From positions 26,578 through 90,577 of the forward strand of contig JAFAZF010000025.1 in the NCBI GenBank assembly GCA_019239915.1: 64,000 bases of DNA, written 5' to 3'. The notes beneath the pieces were generated by a model. The model saw only the letters and a program-made list of their open reading frames with translations, was not told where the DNA came from and did no database searches. Shown in pieces: positions 35,205-43,918 of the stretch. The stretch's first letter is position 1. Each line of letters begins with the position of its first letter. The translations under genes and the position numbers were made by a program. This stretch comes from Sphingomonadaceae bacterium (GTDB lineage Bacteria; Pseudomonadota; Alphaproteobacteria; Sphingomonadales; Sphingomonadaceae).

Positions 35205-36824
35205 GTGACGGATTTTTACTCCGGATTGGAGGTCGGGCTCGGCCACACCCTGCCCAAGGTGATCGCCCACGTCGCACAGACATGGGATCAAAAGCCTTTC
35301 TGCATCGATGAAAACGGCACCGTCACCAGCTTCGCGGCATTCCAGCGGCGCGTGATCGGGCTCGGCGCGCACTTGCTCGATCTCGGCGTCGCGATGGGTG
35401 ATCGCGTCGCCATTCTCGCGCCGAACAGCACCGCGTGGATCGTCGCCGCCTGCGCCGCTGAGTCCATCGGCGCGATCATGGTGCCGATCAACACGCGCTT
35501 CAAAGGCCCGGAAGTGCGATACGTGCTGGAGCGCGCGCGTGTCGCCGCCTTGTTCACGGTCGGCGCGTTCCTGGGCACCGATTATGCTGCGATGGTGCTC
35601 GAAGCAGGCGGGGGCAGGGGGCGGGGGGGCAGGCCGGTGGCCGGATTGCCGCATCTCAATGCCTTGATCCGTCTCGATGAGCCGGGGTTCGCGCCCGAAA
35701 TGGCCGATCTGGCGGGTCGGGAGCGCTTCCACGCCGCGGCGGCGCACGTCACCCCTGCGACCACCGCCGATCTATTGTTCACGAGCGGCACTACCGGAAT
35801 GCCGAAGGGCGCGATGCACGGTCATGGTCAGGCGCTGTGGATGACGAGCCTGTGGAGCCGCGCCAACGATCTCGGTTCGAACGATCGCATGGCGGTGGTA
35901 AATCCGTTCTTCCATTCCTTCGGCTACCGCTCCGGCTGGGTCTCGGCGTTGATGGGCGGCATGACGTTGTGGCCGCTCGCGACCTTCGATGCCGGCGCGT
36001 TGCTCGCGTTGATTGAACGCGAGGGGATCACCCAGCTATCCGGTGCGCCCACCGTCTTCTTTTCGCTGATGCAGCATCCGGATTTCGGGAAGCGCGACAT
36101 CTCTTCGCTCCGCAGCGGCCATACCGGGGGCGCCAAGACGCCGCCCGACATCATCCGCGCCGGCTATGAGAAGCTCGGCTTCGAAATCTTCCTGACCAGC
36201 TATGGCCAAACCGAGGCCACCGCGATGATCTCGACCAACTATCCCGGCGACCCGCTCGAGGCGATCATCGCGACCGTTGGCCGACCGATCCCAGGCACCG
36301 AGGTGCGTATCATCGGCCCCGATGGCGTCGATGTGCCCGCCAACGGGCAGGGCGAGCTCATCGTTCGCGGACCGAACGTGATGCAAGGCTATTTCGAGGA
36401 TCCCGAGCAGACCGCGAAGACGATCATCGACGGTTGGCTTCACACCGGCGACGTCGCCCGGATCGGCGAGGACGGGCGGCTGCGCATTCTCGACCGCCTC
36501 AAGGACGTGGTGATCGTCGGCGGTTTCAACGCCTATCCGGTCGAGATCGAGATCATGATGAGCGCCCATCCTGCCATCGTCGAAATCGCAATCATCGGCG
36601 TGCCCGACGAGCGCATGGGGGAAGTCACCGCGGCGTGCGTCATCCTTAAGCCCGAAGCCCAACTGACGCTGGCGGATCTCGCCGCCTGGTGTCGTGATCG
36701 GATGGCAAACTACAAGGTGCCGCGCTACCTGTTCGTGATGAAGGATCTGCCGCGCACTCCGCTTGGCAAGGTCCAGAAATTCCAGCTCCGCAAGCAGGTG
36801 CTGGAGCAGCTGCAGACCGCCTGA
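35205..36824 (+). CDS. fatty-acid/acyl-CoA synthetase, FadD3-like
   Basis: A 539-residue ANL acyl-CoA synthetase. The ATP loop TSGTTGMPK is at 193-201, followed by YGQTE. The hinge region HTGDVARIGEDGRLRILDRLKDVVIVGGFNAYPVEIE is present, and the catalytic lysine is in TPLGKVQKF near the C-terminus. The glycine-rich insert at about residues 134-142 is encoded by a run of guanines. The overall sequence resembles FadD3-type synthetases, which activate ring-derived propionates in steroid degradation; this is a resemblance, not proof. The start is GTG at 35205, with no strong ribosome binding site. The stop is convergent with the DUF1214-like gene. Confidence 0.9.
   Translation: MTDFYSGLEVGLGHTLPKVIAHVAQTWDQKPFCIDENGTVTSFAAFQRRVIGLGAHLLDLGVAMGDRVAILAPNSTAWIVAACAAESIGAIMVPINTRFKGPEVRYVLERARVAALFTVGAFLGTDYAAMVLEAGGGRGRGGRPVAGLPHLNALIRLDEPGFAPEMADLAGRERFHAAAAHVTPATTADLLFTSGTTGMPKGAMHGHGQALWMTSLWSRANDLGSNDRMAVVNPFFHSFGYRSGWVSALMGGMTLWPLATFDAGALLALIEREGITQLSGAPTVFFSLMQHPDFGKRDISSLRSGHTGGAKTPPDIIRAGYEKLGFEIFLTSYGQTEATAMISTNYPGDPLEAIIATVGRPIPGTEVRIIGPDGVDVPANGQGELIVRGPNVMQGYFEDPEQTAKTIIDGWLHTGDVARIGEDGRLRILDRLKDVVIVGGFNAYPVEIEIMMSAHPAIVEIAIIGVPDERMGEVTAACVILKPEAQLTLADLAAWCRDRMANYKVPRYLFVMKDLPRTPLGKVQKFQLRKQVLEQLQTA
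35610..35629 (+). other. G-rich tract inside acyl-CoA synthetase gene
   Basis: Runs of five, five and seven guanines separated by one or two bases, inside the coding region. They encode the Gly/Arg-rich insert of the synthetase. The tract could fold as a G-quadruplex or slip during replication. Confidence 0.7.
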
Positions 36825-36857
36825 GGCAGGTCGCAGGTGGCGGTTTCGCGCGACAGT

Positions 36858-38099
36858 TCAAATGTTGACCCGGCGGTTCCAGGCGGCTTGCCGGCCGGCC
36901 AGCCGAAGAGCGCGAGTGGCCGGGTCGATCGGCTGCGTCTCCATCAAGGCTCGCGGGAGCCTGTCGATCGCCATGATCTCAGACGTGATCTGCGGCCCGC
37001 CAGCCACCGGCTCGGCTGGCAGCGCCTGCCAACGCGCGAGGAACAGGCTCGTCGCGCGACCGCCGCTGTCAAGCCAGTTGGCAATGCCGGGATCGCGGCG
37101 TGCGATCACGACGCTCAGCCAACCATCTGGATCGCGCGCCATATCGTGTTGGGTCAGGCTCGACTGTGTTTTATGAGCGTCCATCGATCGAAACCACCAA
37201 TCGACGAGGCTCACCGCGACGTAGCGTCCACCAGCCGGGTTCAGCCGGATCAGTACGGCATCATCCTCGCCGAGAACGAAGTGCCCTTGCACGCCCGCTT
37301 GGGTGACCAGACCGCCCAGTCGCGCGGAATCTAGCGGCGGCCGGATGCTGTTGCGCGCAACGCCGCTGAAGAGGCGCTGGAACCAATAATAGAGCGGCAC
37401 ATCCTCGACGAGGCGGAAGGCGGCGCGCTCAGCCATCTGCTCAATCGCGAGCGGCGGCACGTCGACGCGGTCGAGCCGCTCGATGGCGAACTCATATGAG
37501 GCTTCAGCCGCCCAATCCCCGAAGGATTCACGCACGAACAGGAACTTGACGTGCGGAGCGGTGGTGAGATGGTTGCGGCGCCCGTTCGCCGGCTGATCGT
37601 CGATCGTGATTACGAAGCTGCCGTCGGGTTCGCGGGTCAGCTGCCAATTCTCGATCGTCTGAATGGTGACGGAAGTGCCGTAATTGCCGGTCAACGTGAA
37701 GCTGGTGTTGGCTGGCTCGGTGCCGCTCGGGCGCGCGATGACGCGATAGCGACCGCCATGCACGATGCCCGCGAGACGATAGCAATTGTCGGGATTGTCG
37801 CCGCCCATTCGCGCGGCCGGCACTGCCGCACCGTTCCAGTCATAGGACGGCATGAAATCGCGCACGAAGCGAGGGTGGGCGGCGTCGCTCGCAGCCGCCT
37901 TGAATAGATAATTGGTGACATACTCGTCGATCGCGTCGTCGAACTCCGGCAGCGCCTCCGGCGGGCTGTCGGTGCCGTAGGCGAGGCGGAAGAGCTCCGC
38001 TGCCGTCGCTCGCGCTGCCTGGATGCTAGGCATTTCCCACATCGCGCGGACATCTGCCTCGGCATCGAACTGCGCACGATTGGCAAGCGGATTGATCAT
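36858..38099 (-). CDS. DUF1214-like protein, last gene of the LuxC/LuxE operon
   Basis: A 413-residue protein of unknown reaction. The C-terminal half (LNPAGGRYVAVSLVDWWF, then DGWLSVVIARRDPGIANWLD and FLARWQ) resembles DUF1214, often found with lipid or aromatic degradation genes. The middle contains a beta-rich region. No signal peptide is visible and no catalytic residue can be named. Twelve bases separate it from the upstream TauD-like dioxygenase, so it belongs to the ten-gene minus-strand operon. It ends 33 bases from the convergent synthetase stop. Confidence 0.7.
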   Translation of the reverse strand: MINPLANRAQFDAEADVRAMWEMPSIQAARATAAELFRLAYGTDSPPEALPEFDDAIDEYVTNYLFKAAASDAAHPRFVRDFMPSYDWNGAAVPAARMGGDNPDNCYRLAGIVHGGRYRVIARPSGTEPANTSFTLTGNYGTSVTIQTIENWQLTREPDGSFVITIDDQPANGRRNHLTTAPHVKFLFVRESFGDWAAEASYEFAIERLDRVDVPPLAIEQMAERAAFRLVEDVPLYYWFQRLFSGVARNSIRPPLDSARLGGLVTQAGVQGHFVLGEDDAVLIRLNPAGGRYVAVSLVDWWFRSMDAHKTQSSLTQHDMARDPDGWLSVVIARRDPGIANWLDSGGRATSLFLARWQALPAEPVAGGPQITSEIMAIDRLPRALMETQPIDPATRALRLAGRQAAWNRRVNI

Positions 38100-38111
38100 C
38101 GGTGCCGTTGC

Positions 38112-38963
38112 TCAAGACGGGGCTGCACAAAGCGGCGGCAAGCCCTTGGTGCTGATGCGATAGAGGAGGCGCCGCTTGCCGGGCTCGTCCGAATATTCGA
38201 TCGGCGTTGCGCTGTGTAACGTCTGAAAATTATCCCATAGAAAGAGGTCGCCCACGCCGATCTTGTAGCGCGTGACGAAGCGGGGGCTGGTGATGTGGCG
38301 TCGCAGCTCGTCGATCAGCGCGCGTCCCTCCTCCTTCTCCAGCCCCTCCGCGCCAAAGGCGGTACCGGAGGTGAAGATCGCTTTGCGGCCGGTGACGGGA
38401 TGCCGCATCACCAGCGGGTGGCGCTTGATGCCGTTGCGCGCGATCTCCTCGGCCATGGCCGGGATCTTCTCGCCGGGGAGTTCGGGTGAGCCGCCGAGAC
38501 AGTGCAGGGCCGCCAGGCTATCGATCCGTGCCTTGGTCGCGTCGTCGAGCGCGTCGTAGGCGAGAACGGTGCTCGCGATCAGCGTCTCGCCGCCGACTGC
38601 CGGTGCCTCGATCCCGTAGAACATGGTGACGCTGGCCGGTTCGTCTTCATAGCTGCTGTCGGAATGCCAATGCATTGCGCCGTCACGGTAGCGCGCCGGG
38701 GTGGCGGCGGCGTTGCCGATCCGGATCATCTCGGGATGATCGTTGCGGACATGGCTTTGGATGAAGAAGCTGAGCGGGCGACCGAAATTGCGCCCGAAGG
38801 CGACATAGCGTTCGTTCGACAAGCTTTGGCCGCGTACCACCAGGATCTGATGTTCGTGCAGCGCCTCGATCAGCGCGCGGATCGTGGTTTCGCTCTGGTC
38901 GCGTTCCAGATCGATACCGTCGACCGCGATCCCGAACGGTCCCGGCAGCGGCGTCATGCGCAT
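38112..38963 (-). CDS. TauD/TfdA family Fe(II)/2-oxoglutarate dioxygenase
   Basis: A 283-residue dioxygenase. The 2-His-1-carboxylate metal site is visible: His100 and Asp102 in HWHSD, and His250 in TLHSA, with arginines at about 264-269 (GKRRLLYRI) to bind 2-oxoglutarate. The family hydroxylates next to a heteroatom or on an unactivated carbon. The ATG at 38963 follows GAGGAGATTGAGG; the frame start at a TTG (38969) is less likely. It lies two bases from the thioesterase stop, so translation is probably coupled. A second dioxygenase of this family is encoded at 43919-44890. Confidence 0.92.
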   Translation of the reverse strand: MRMTPLPGPFGIAVDGIDLERDQSETTIRALIEALHEHQILVVRGQSLSNERYVAFGRNFGRPLSFFIQSHVRNDHPEMIRIGNAAATPARYRDGAMHWHSDSSYEDEPASVTMFYGIEAPAVGGETLIASTVLAYDALDDATKARIDSLAALHCLGGSPELPGEKIPAMAEEIARNGIKRHPLVMRHPVTGRKAIFTSGTAFGAEGLEKEEGRALIDELRRHITSPRFVTRYKIGVGDLFLWDNFQTLHSATPIEYSDEPGKRRLLYRISTKGLPPLCAAPS

Positions 38964-38965
38964 CC

Positions 38966-39415
38966 TCAATCTCCTCTATTCGGTCCGGTGACGACGAGGG
39001 GTTCGAGCGCGGCACGCTGCTCGGTGGTCAGCTCAACCGGGCGGCGCGTATGACGATCGACATAGACGTGAACGAAATGGCCGGTCGCTGCGGGTGCGTC
39101 GATCCCCTCCTTGAACAGGCCGATCTCGTAGCGAACGCTCTTCCCGCCAAGGCGACCGACGCGGAGCCGAGCATCGACGATCTCCGGAAACTCGAGGCTC
39201 TGGTGGAATTCGCAAGCGCTCGACACGCAGAGCCCTATCGAAGGCGAGGTACCCATGGCGATCACGTCCCTCTCGACGATATACACCGTCACCACCTGAT
39301 CCATCATCGCATAGTAGATGGCGTTGTTGACGTGTCCGTAGGCGTCGCAATCCATCCAGCGCACCGGGATGTCGAGCTGCCAGCGGTACTCGCTGCGGAT
39401 CGGGTGGTCGGTCAT
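38966..39415 (-). CDS. acyl-CoA thioesterase, 4HBT hot-dog fold
   Basis: A 149-residue hot-dog thioesterase of the YbgC/4-hydroxybenzoyl-CoA type. MDCDAYGHVNNAIYY contains the Asp24 that is usually catalytic, and the sequence LCVSSACEFHQSLEFPEIV is a typical strand-helix segment. It would hydrolyse an acyl-CoA or aryl-CoA to release CoA. Spacing is nine bases from the alpha/beta hydrolase and two bases to the dioxygenase, within the minus-strand operon. Confidence 0.9.
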   Translation of the reverse strand: MTDHPIRSEYRWQLDIPVRWMDCDAYGHVNNAIYYAMMDQVVTVYIVERDVIAMGTSPSIGLCVSSACEFHQSLEFPEIVDARLRVGRLGGKSVRYEIGLFKEGIDAPAATGHFVHVYVDRHTRRPVELTTEQRAALEPLVVTGPNRGD

Positions 39416-39424
39416 CTGTTTCCC

Positions 39425-40468
39425 TCAGCAGAGCGAAGCCGCGACGGTGCCGTACCAGGCGGTCAGCCGGTCCCACAGCAGTGCGCGCGTCGAGGCGAAA
39501 TTGTGCATGTGCGCCATACACGGGACGATCGTTATGGTGACGTCGAGGCTAGCCTGATAGGCGCCTGGTTCCGCGTGCGGATCGGGGCAGACGTCACGTT
39601 CACCGTTGCCGACGAAGACCGGCACCGTCACCGCCGCGGCTTCGGCCGCGACGACGCCGGGAATCATCATCTGCACGGTGCAGTCGGGCATCGTCGCGCT
39701 GCCGAAGGGAGGGCAGCTGCGCCGCTGGGGGTAGCCACCCGCCATGTCGGCATCGCGGATCTCGGCGGGCACGTCCTCCCAGTGAAAGGGGTAGACATAA
39801 TCCTGCATACGGACGTTGTGCGGCGAGTGCCCCGTGCCGCCGCGTGACAGCGCATCCACAACGGCCAGGTTCGCCTGCTCCTGCGCCGCCTGCCGCTGGG
39901 GCAGCCGAGTGTGGATCGCGCTGTAGCCTAGCACCGCGATCGCGTCGAAAGTGCGATGCGCCGCCTGTGTCAGGATCGAGACGCAGCCGCCCATCGATTG
40001 GCCGATGCCGATCACGGCTGCCGGTTCGAAAGCGATCGCGGAATCGAGCTCCCCTTCGCGAAACCGGGCGAGGACCGCGCGGCAACAGCGATCATAGCCG
40101 GCGGCGATATGCTCGAACTGGATATCCGCGTTCCGCTCGGTACTGCTTTCTCCGACCCCTACATGATCGACGGCAACGAGCACGAAGCCCCGCCCGCAAT
40201 GATGCTCGGCCTGGCTGTAACCCTCGTGGCCGGCAAAACGCATGTCGAAATAGCCGCGCGAGTAGCCGCCGCCGGGCACGGCGAAGATCAAAACTGGGCG
40301 TGTCGGCAGGGCATCGGCATCGGGGGCGAAGACCGTGGCCACCATCTGGCCGAGCGCGAGTCCGCCGACTTCACCTACCTCCACGGCCAAATGATAGCTT
40401 CGCATGACGCCTCGCAGGCATACTCTGGCGTTGGCAGGTGGAACCGGCAATCCTAGCCGCTCCGCCAT
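39425..40468 (-). CDS. alpha/beta hydrolase
   Basis: A 347-residue alpha/beta hydrolase. GIGQSMGG carries the nucleophile Ser158; VPGGGYSRG near residue 65 is an oxyanion-hole candidate. The catalytic acid may be Asp in GNGERDVCPDPHAEP, and the histidine lies in MAHMHNF. The preceding part of the open frame (up to 40723) overlaps the thiolase gene and is non-coding; the ATG at 40468 lies 11 bases after the thiolase stop. It could open a lactone or ester intermediate, or cleave a C-C bond in a beta-diketone. The substrate is unknown. Confidence 0.85.
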   Translation of the reverse strand: MAERLGLPVPPANARVCLRGVMRSYHLAVEVGEVGGLALGQMVATVFAPDADALPTRPVLIFAVPGGGYSRGYFDMRFAGHEGYSQAEHHCGRGFVLVAVDHVGVGESSTERNADIQFEHIAAGYDRCCRAVLARFREGELDSAIAFEPAAVIGIGQSMGGCVSILTQAAHRTFDAIAVLGYSAIHTRLPQRQAAQEQANLAVVDALSRGGTGHSPHNVRMQDYVYPFHWEDVPAEIRDADMAGGYPQRRSCPPFGSATMPDCTVQMMIPGVVAAEAAAVTVPVFVGNGERDVCPDPHAEPGAYQASLDVTITIVPCMAHMHNFASTRALLWDRLTAWYGTVAASLC

Positions 40469-40479
40469 CGCCACCGCGA

Positions 40480-41658
40480 TCAGACGATCTCGAACAACCC
40501 CGCGGCGCCCATGCCGCCTGCCGCGCACATCGTGACCACGGCATATTTCTCGCCGCGTCGCTTGCCCTCGATCAGCGCGTGACCGACCATGCGCGAACCC
40601 GACATGCCGAACGGATGGCCGATCGCGATGGCGCCGCCGTCGACGTTGAGCTTGTCGGGATCGATGCCGAGCCTGTCGCGGCAGTAGATCACCTGCACCG
40701 CAAACGCCTCGTTCAGCTCCCATAGCCCGACGTCGCCGACGGTGAGCCCTGCGCGATCGAGCAGCTTCGGAACGGCGAGTACAGGTCCGATGCCCATCTC
40801 GTCGGGCCCGCAGCCAGCGACCGCGAAGCCGCGGAAGATACCCATGGGCGCGAGCCCGCGTCGCGCCGCTTCGGAGTCGCTCATCACCACGCAGACGCTC
40901 GCGCCGTCCGAGAGCTGACTGGCGTTGCCGGCGGTGATCGTGCCGCCCTCCGTCACCGGTTTCAGACCGGAGAGACCTTCCAGCGTGGTCGAGGGGCGAT
41001 TGCCCTCATCCCGCGACAGCGTCACCTTTTCTTCGCCGGTAACCGCGCCAGCCTTGTCCTTGATGAGCTTGGTGACGGTGAAGGACGCGATTTCCGCATC
41101 GAGCCGACCCGTGTCTTGAGCCGCGGCAGTCCGCTGCTGGCTGATCAGCGAATATTCGTCCTGCGCGTCGCGGCCGATGCCGTAACGCTTCGCCACCGTT
41201 TCCGCGGTCTGGATCATCGAATCGTAAGCGCCGGCGACATGGCTCGCGAGCCATGGATTCTCGAGGCGATCCCGGCGCGTGCCGGGCAGCGCCAATGAAC
41301 AGCTGTCGAGCCCGCCGGCGATGTAGATGTCGCCCTCGCCGAGGCGGACGTTCTGTGCGGCGATCGCGATGGTATTGAGACCGGAGGCGCATTTGCGATC
41401 GAGCGAGACGCCGGCCACCTCCACCGGCAGCCCTGCGCGCAACGCGGCCATCCGGCCGATGTTGCTGCCCTGCGGGCCCTCGAGCCGCGCCGCGCCGAGC
41501 AGCACGTCCTCGACCTCAGGCCCATCGAGGCCGGCACGCTTCACCGCCTCACGGATGACGAGCGCGCCGAGTTCGGCACCGTCAAGATTGTTGAGCGCGC
41601 CGCGACCTGCCTTGCCGATGGCGGTGCGGGCGGTGGCAACGATGACGGCGTCGGGCAT
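40480..41658 (-). CDS. acetyl-CoA C-acyltransferase (thiolase)
   Basis: A 392-residue thiolase. The nucleophilic Cys90 is in [10 protein letters not shown]. The His in [12 protein letters not shown] and the second Cys in [10 protein letters not shown] complete the active site. It would release acetyl-CoA or propionyl-CoA from a 3-ketoacyl-CoA. The conserved N-terminus begins at 41658, so the longer open frame to 41964 is rejected. Position in the operon: 25 bases after the acyl-CoA dehydrogenase pair and 11 bases before the hydrolase. It is the only thiolase in the window. Confidence 0.93.
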   Translation of the reverse strand: MPDAVIVATARTAIGKAGRGALNNLDGAELGALVIREAVKRAGLDGPEVEDVLLGAARLEGPQGSNIGRMAALRAGLPVEVAGVSLDRKCASGLNTIAIAAQNVRLGEGDIYIAGGLDSCSLALPGTRRDRLENPWLASHVAGAYDSMIQTAETVAKRYGIGRDAQDEYSLISQQRTAAAQDTGRLDAEIASFTVTKLIKDKAGAVTGEEKVTLSRDEGNRPSTTLEGLSGLKPVTEGGTITAGNASQLSDGASVCVVMSDSEAARRGLAPMGIFRGFAVAGCGPDEMGIGPVLAVPKLLDRAGLTVGDVGLWELNEAFAVQVIYCRDRLGIDPDKLNVDGGAIAIGHPFGMSGSRMVGHALIEGKRRGEKYAVVTMCAAGGMGAAGLFEIV

Positions 41659-41683
41659 TGCGGGAAAGCCTTTGCTGAAGAAG

Positions 41684-42652
41684 TTAGCGGGTGAGCGCGG
41701 TGAGGTCGGGCCAAAAACGGGCCGATCCCGCCGCGACAATTGGGCCGCCGAGCACGGTCGACCAGTAGCGATCGCCGCCGAATTCTGAACGCCATCCCCA
41801 GAGCCGGCGGGTAAGGGGATGAAGCGTATAGTCCTCGGTGAAGCCGATCGCGCCGTGGACTTGATGGGCGATGGCGGTGCCGATGCCGGTCGCGCGATTG
41901 GCGCGCAGCTTGGCGGCGGCGATCTCGAACGGCGCCGAACCTCGCGCCATCGCCTGCGCCGCACCCATCGCGGCGCAATTCGTCGCGGCTGCCTCGCAGG
42001 CGAAGCTGGCGAGGGCTTGCTGCACCGCTTGGAACTTGGCCAGCGACCGACCGAATTGTTGACGCTCGTTGACGTAGCCGACCGCCAGCGCGAGCGCAGC
42101 GTCGAGCGCGCCCGCCATCTGCGCGACGCGTGCGAGCGCCATCAGCGCGAACGGATCGCCATCGATCCGGCTCATCGAAGCGTCTGTGACGATGAGGCGA
42201 TCGCGCGGCTCGCCGGCGATGTTGGCGCCCTCCACGACCGTCGCCTCAGCGGTCTCCAACACGATTGCGCCACCTTTCGAGCAGGGCGCTACCACGAAAT
42301 CTGCGCCGCGGCCCCACGGCACCCCGGCCAGCACGCCATCGAACCGACTCTGATCGAGTGATCCTTCTGCGACGGCGGCGACCGTACCGCGTCCCGCCGC
42401 TCGCCCAGCCAGCGCGGCTGCGATCGCCGCCTCGGCGACGGGGAGTGCCAGCGCATGATAGCCGGCGAGCCGGAAGACGATCAGCGCATCTTCCCAGCTG
42501 CCGCCGAAGCCGCCCTGTGCTTCGCCGAGCAGAAGACCGTCGAGCGCCACCTCCTTGATCGTACCCCAATCGCTGTCGAGCGTTGCGGCTGCGCCCAGAT
42601 CGGCGAACAGTCCGCCCGCCATCTCCTCCAACATTCGTTGCTGGTCGCTCAT
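41684..42652 (-). CDS. acyl-CoA dehydrogenase, short partner subunit
   Basis: A 322-residue acyl-CoA dehydrogenase homologue, shorter than the usual 380 residues. The N-terminal half is degenerate, but [21 protein letters not shown] and [23 protein letters not shown] are standard C-terminal segments. Its start overlaps the stop of the preceding, full-length family member (ATGA at 42649-42652). The pair probably forms a heteromeric dehydrogenase. The shape parallels the first pair at 18347-20615. Confidence 0.88.
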   Translation of the reverse strand: MSDQQRMLEEMAGGLFADLGAAATLDSDWGTIKEVALDGLLLGEAQGGFGGSWEDALIVFRLAGYHALALPVAEAAIAAALAGRAAGRGTVAAVAEGSLDQSRFDGVLAGVPWGRGADFVVAPCSKGGAIVLETAEATVVEGANIAGEPRDRLIVTDASMSRIDGDPFALMALARVAQMAGALDAALALAVGYVNERQQFGRSLAKFQAVQQALASFACEAAATNCAAMGAAQAMARGSAPFEIAAAKLRANRATGIGTAIAHQVHGAIGFTEDYTLHPLTRRLWGWRSEFGGDRYWSTVLGGPIVAAGSARFWPDLTALTR

Positions 42653-43791
42653 CTCAGGCCCAGCCCCCGTGCGATGATGCCTTTCAGGATTTCTCGCGTG
42701 CCGCCGCGCAGCGAGAAGGACGGCGACAGCTGGAGCAGGTGGCCCAGCACCAGCCCGAGCGGCTCCGGCCCGGCAGGATCGATCTCCACCGCCGCCTGGA
42801 TCAGTTCGGGCATCGCCTGCTCGAAACTGTTGCCGAGATCCTTGACCATCGTCGCTTCGAGCGCCGGATCCTCGCCGCGCGCGATCTTGCTCGCCACCGA
42901 CGCCGACATCAGCCGCAACGTCCAGGTTTCCGCGGCAAGGCGGCCGACGAGCGCCGTCAGCGTCTCCGAGGGATGCATCCGGGCGTGGTCGATCAGCTGA
43001 AGCAGCAGCGCCGTCGAGGAAAGATAGCGCTCGGGGCCGGAACGCTCGAGCGAGAGCTCGGCGGTCACCTGCCGCCAGCCGTCCCCTTCGACGCCGACCA
43101 GCGCGCTCGCCGGCAGCTTTACGGACTCGAAGAACACCTCATTGAAATCGTGACCGCCGGTGAGGTCGATGATCGGCCGCACGGTGACGCCCGGTGCGTC
43201 CATCGGGATTACGAACTGGCTCAAACCAGCATTCCGCTCGGAGCCGGGCTCGGAGCGAACGAGCGCTATTATCACATGGGCGTGATGGGCATTGGTGGTC
43301 CAGAGCTTCTGCCCCTCGATCACCCAGCCATCGCCGTCACGCCGCGCGGTCGATCGAACCGACGCGAGGTCGGAGCCAGCGTTGGGCTCAGACAGACCGA
43401 TGCAGGAGTAGATCTCGCCGGCCGCCATGCCCGGGACCCAGCGGCGCTTTTCCTCCTCCTGCCCATAGCGCAGCAACAGCGAACCGGTCTGGCGATCCGC
43501 GATCCAGTGGGCACCGACCGGCGCGCCCGCGGCCAGCAGCTCTTCGAGCACGACGTAGCGTTCGAGCGGCGAACGTTCATGGCCGCCGAACGCCTTCGGC
43601 CAGGTCATTCCGATTAATCCGGCCGCGCCGAGGGCGCGGCTGAACGCCGGATCCGGCACCGCCCAGCTATTGGCGCGACGGCGCGGATCGCTGCCGATAT
43701 CCACATGGGGCGCGACCAGCGAACGCACCTTCTCCCGGAGCTCAGGCGCGGTCTCCGGCCAATGCAGCGGCTCGGTGACGAAGGTTTGCAG
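42649..43791 (-). CDS. acyl-CoA dehydrogenase, probable CTG start
   Basis: A full-length acyl-CoA dehydrogenase: WPKAFGGHERS in the N-terminal domain, YSCIGLSEPNAGSDLAS in the FAD loop and LRGGTREILKGIIARGLGL at the C-terminus. The only standard start codon is GTG at 43728, which gives 359 residues and cuts off the first helix. Reading upstream in frame adds 21 family-like residues (containing EPLHWPETAPELREKV) back to a CTG at 43791. That codon is preceded by AAGGGG about seven bases away. No ATG, GTG or TTG lies between. The 380-residue form matches normal length, so CTG is the preferred start. Confidence 0.82.
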   Translation of the reverse strand: MQTFVTEPLHWPETAPELREKVRSLVAPHVDIGSDPRRRANSWAVPDPAFSRALGAAGLIGMTWPKAFGGHERSPLERYVVLEELLAAGAPVGAHWIADRQTGSLLLRYGQEEEKRRWVPGMAAGEIYSCIGLSEPNAGSDLASVRSTARRDGDGWVIEGQKLWTTNAHHAHVIIALVRSEPGSERNAGLSQFVIPMDAPGVTVRPIIDLTGGHDFNEVFFESVKLPASALVGVEGDGWRQVTAELSLERSGPERYLSSTALLLQLIDHARMHPSETLTALVGRLAAETWTLRLMSASVASKIARGEDPALEATMVKDLGNSFEQAMPELIQAAVEIDPAGPEPLGLVLGHLLQLSPSFSLRGGTREILKGIIARGLGLR

Positions 43792-43918
43792 GGCGTCCCC
43801 CTTAGATGCCGGATCGCGGCAGTCTCTGCTCCAGTTGAGGGGGGAGGGCCAATGATGACGCCCCTTTATCGCGGAGGCGATATACCGGCTGCGCGCCGCA
43901 GCCGGCTCCGGCAGCCGC

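Noticed and set aside
40469..40723. N-terminal extension of the alpha/beta hydrolase frame
   Set aside because: It overlaps the thiolase C-terminus, is low-complexity and Arg-rich, and the conserved hydrolase begins at 40468.
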